A stretch of 32,440 bases of DNA, taken from the NCBI GenBank assembly GCA_937967535.1, contig CALCMV010000199.1, positions 1 through 32,440 of the forward strand. The letters are read 5' to 3'. The position numbers and the translations under genes are program-made. Positions 32,083 through 32,440 of this stretch are shown here, piece after piece (the stretch's first letter is position 1; the number at the start of each line of letters is the position of its first letter). The notes below the pieces were generated by a model. It did no database searches, was not told where the DNA came from, and saw only the letters and a list, made by a program, of their open reading frames with translations. This stretch comes from an uncultured Saprospiraceae bacterium. GTDB lineage: Bacteria; Bacteroidota; Bacteroidia; Chitinophagales; Saprospiraceae.

Positions 32083-32440
32083 TTAATACCCCTCATCATG
32101 CACATCATCACAGTGATAATGTTTTTCTTCTTTCTTCTTTGGTTTTTGGGTTTCTGCACCGCCGTGTTTTGCTGCAAGTAGTTTTTGAATCAGTCGTGCG
32201 CGTTCTGCTCGGATGGCTTTACGTTTTTCGAGGTCGTCATTTTTATCGTAAAATTTGATGCCATCTACAAAGGTCATTTCTGCCTGTGCATATACCGACA
32301 GCGGATTGTCCGACCAAAGGACAATATCCGCATCTTTTCCGGTTTTGATGCTGCCTACACGGTCGTCTATACGTAGGAGTTTTGCCGGATTTAGTGTCAC
32401 AAATTTCCATGCTTCTTCTTCGCTCATATCACCGTACATG
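32083..32440 (-). CDS. Amidohydrolase family protein, C-terminal part (runs off window)
   Basis: The visible 119 codons are the end of a larger protein entering from the right edge. NPAKLLRIDDRVGSIKTGKD followed by ADIVLWSDNPL is the conserved C-terminal signature of metal-dependent amidohydrolases of the imidazolonepropionase-like group, where the small beta-sandwich domain closes. The catalytic metal ligands lie outside the window, so the substrate cannot be guessed. The last ~40 residues depart from the family: a charged helix (about EKRKAIRAERARL), a Lys/Glu stretch, and a His/Cys/Asp-rich tail EKHYHCDDVHDEGY that could bind metal. The stop codon abuts the heptamer array at 32014-32082. 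Confidence 0.88.
   Translation of the reverse strand, partial: MYGDMSEEEAWKFVTLNPAKLLRIDDRVGSIKTGKDADIVLWSDNPLSVYAQAEMTFVDGIKFYDKNDDLEKRKAIRAERARLIQKLLAAKHGGAETQKPKKKEEKHYHCDDVHDEGY

Overview
The window looks like a chromosomal segment of a Bacteroidota bacterium, probably a marine or algae-associated member of a Saprospiria-like group. Evidence: AT-rich intergenic DNA, genes without Shine-Dalgarno sequences, several TAnnTTTG-type -7 promoter boxes, a C-terminal type IX secretion sorting domain, a modular laminarinase-type GH16 enzyme, and the gene order rimP-nusA-infB. The species assignment is inference. No rRNA, tRNA or CRISPR array was seen.

Layout. 1-2317 is accessory DNA: the start of a secreted protein leaving the window on the left, an apparent gene remnant, then two small unknown genes (a PsbP/DcrB-like lipoprotein and an acidic protein) bracketed by two 120-bp direct repeats that each carry a terminator. 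2369-3784 encodes a glutaredoxin-glutaredoxin-thioredoxin reductase fusion. 4110-7533 (minus strand) holds a secreted M28 zinc peptidase, ribose-5-phosphate isomerase B and a peptide deformylase, with a 231-bp MITE between the last two. 8182-8739 encodes an unusual protein with a RiPP-precursor-like N-terminus and three 20-residue tandem repeats. 9108-13026 carries a GT9 glycosyltransferase, a TPR protein and a SufS-like PLP enzyme. 13115-13496 is a decayed PIN-type toxin-antitoxin locus. 13695-16364 (minus) is a GH16 laminarinase-like enzyme with three carbohydrate-binding modules. 17060-22492 is rimP-nusA-infB with a promoter and hairpin terminator in its leader. 22655-24254 has a CXXCH-containing T9SS cargo protein and a small membrane protein, followed by a repeat-filled 1-kb gene-free region. 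25276-31042 has a GH3 beta-glucosidase lipoprotein, a vanadium-dependent haloperoxidase and a membrane protein. The window closes with a lipoprotein and the C-terminal end of an amidohydrolase.

Functional themes. GH16 (endo-acting on beta-1,3-glucan) and GH3 (releasing glucose from oligosaccharides) would together suit use of algal laminarin. The vanadium haloperoxidase fits a seaweed-associated setting. The rimP-nusA-infB block is the translation and transcription housekeeping core.

The most unusual signal is not a gene. Short tandem arrays with 7-nt periods (GAGTAGC, GTGATTA, TGATTAA, AACTCGT, GTTCATA) or 6/12-nt periods (CTTAAA) sit at or overlap the stop codons of many genes here, sometimes encoding the last residues, and two of them fold into long hairpins. 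Other repeated DNA includes a MITE with perfect terminal inverted repeats and an 8-bp target duplication, two further dispersed repeat families, and several large palindromes.
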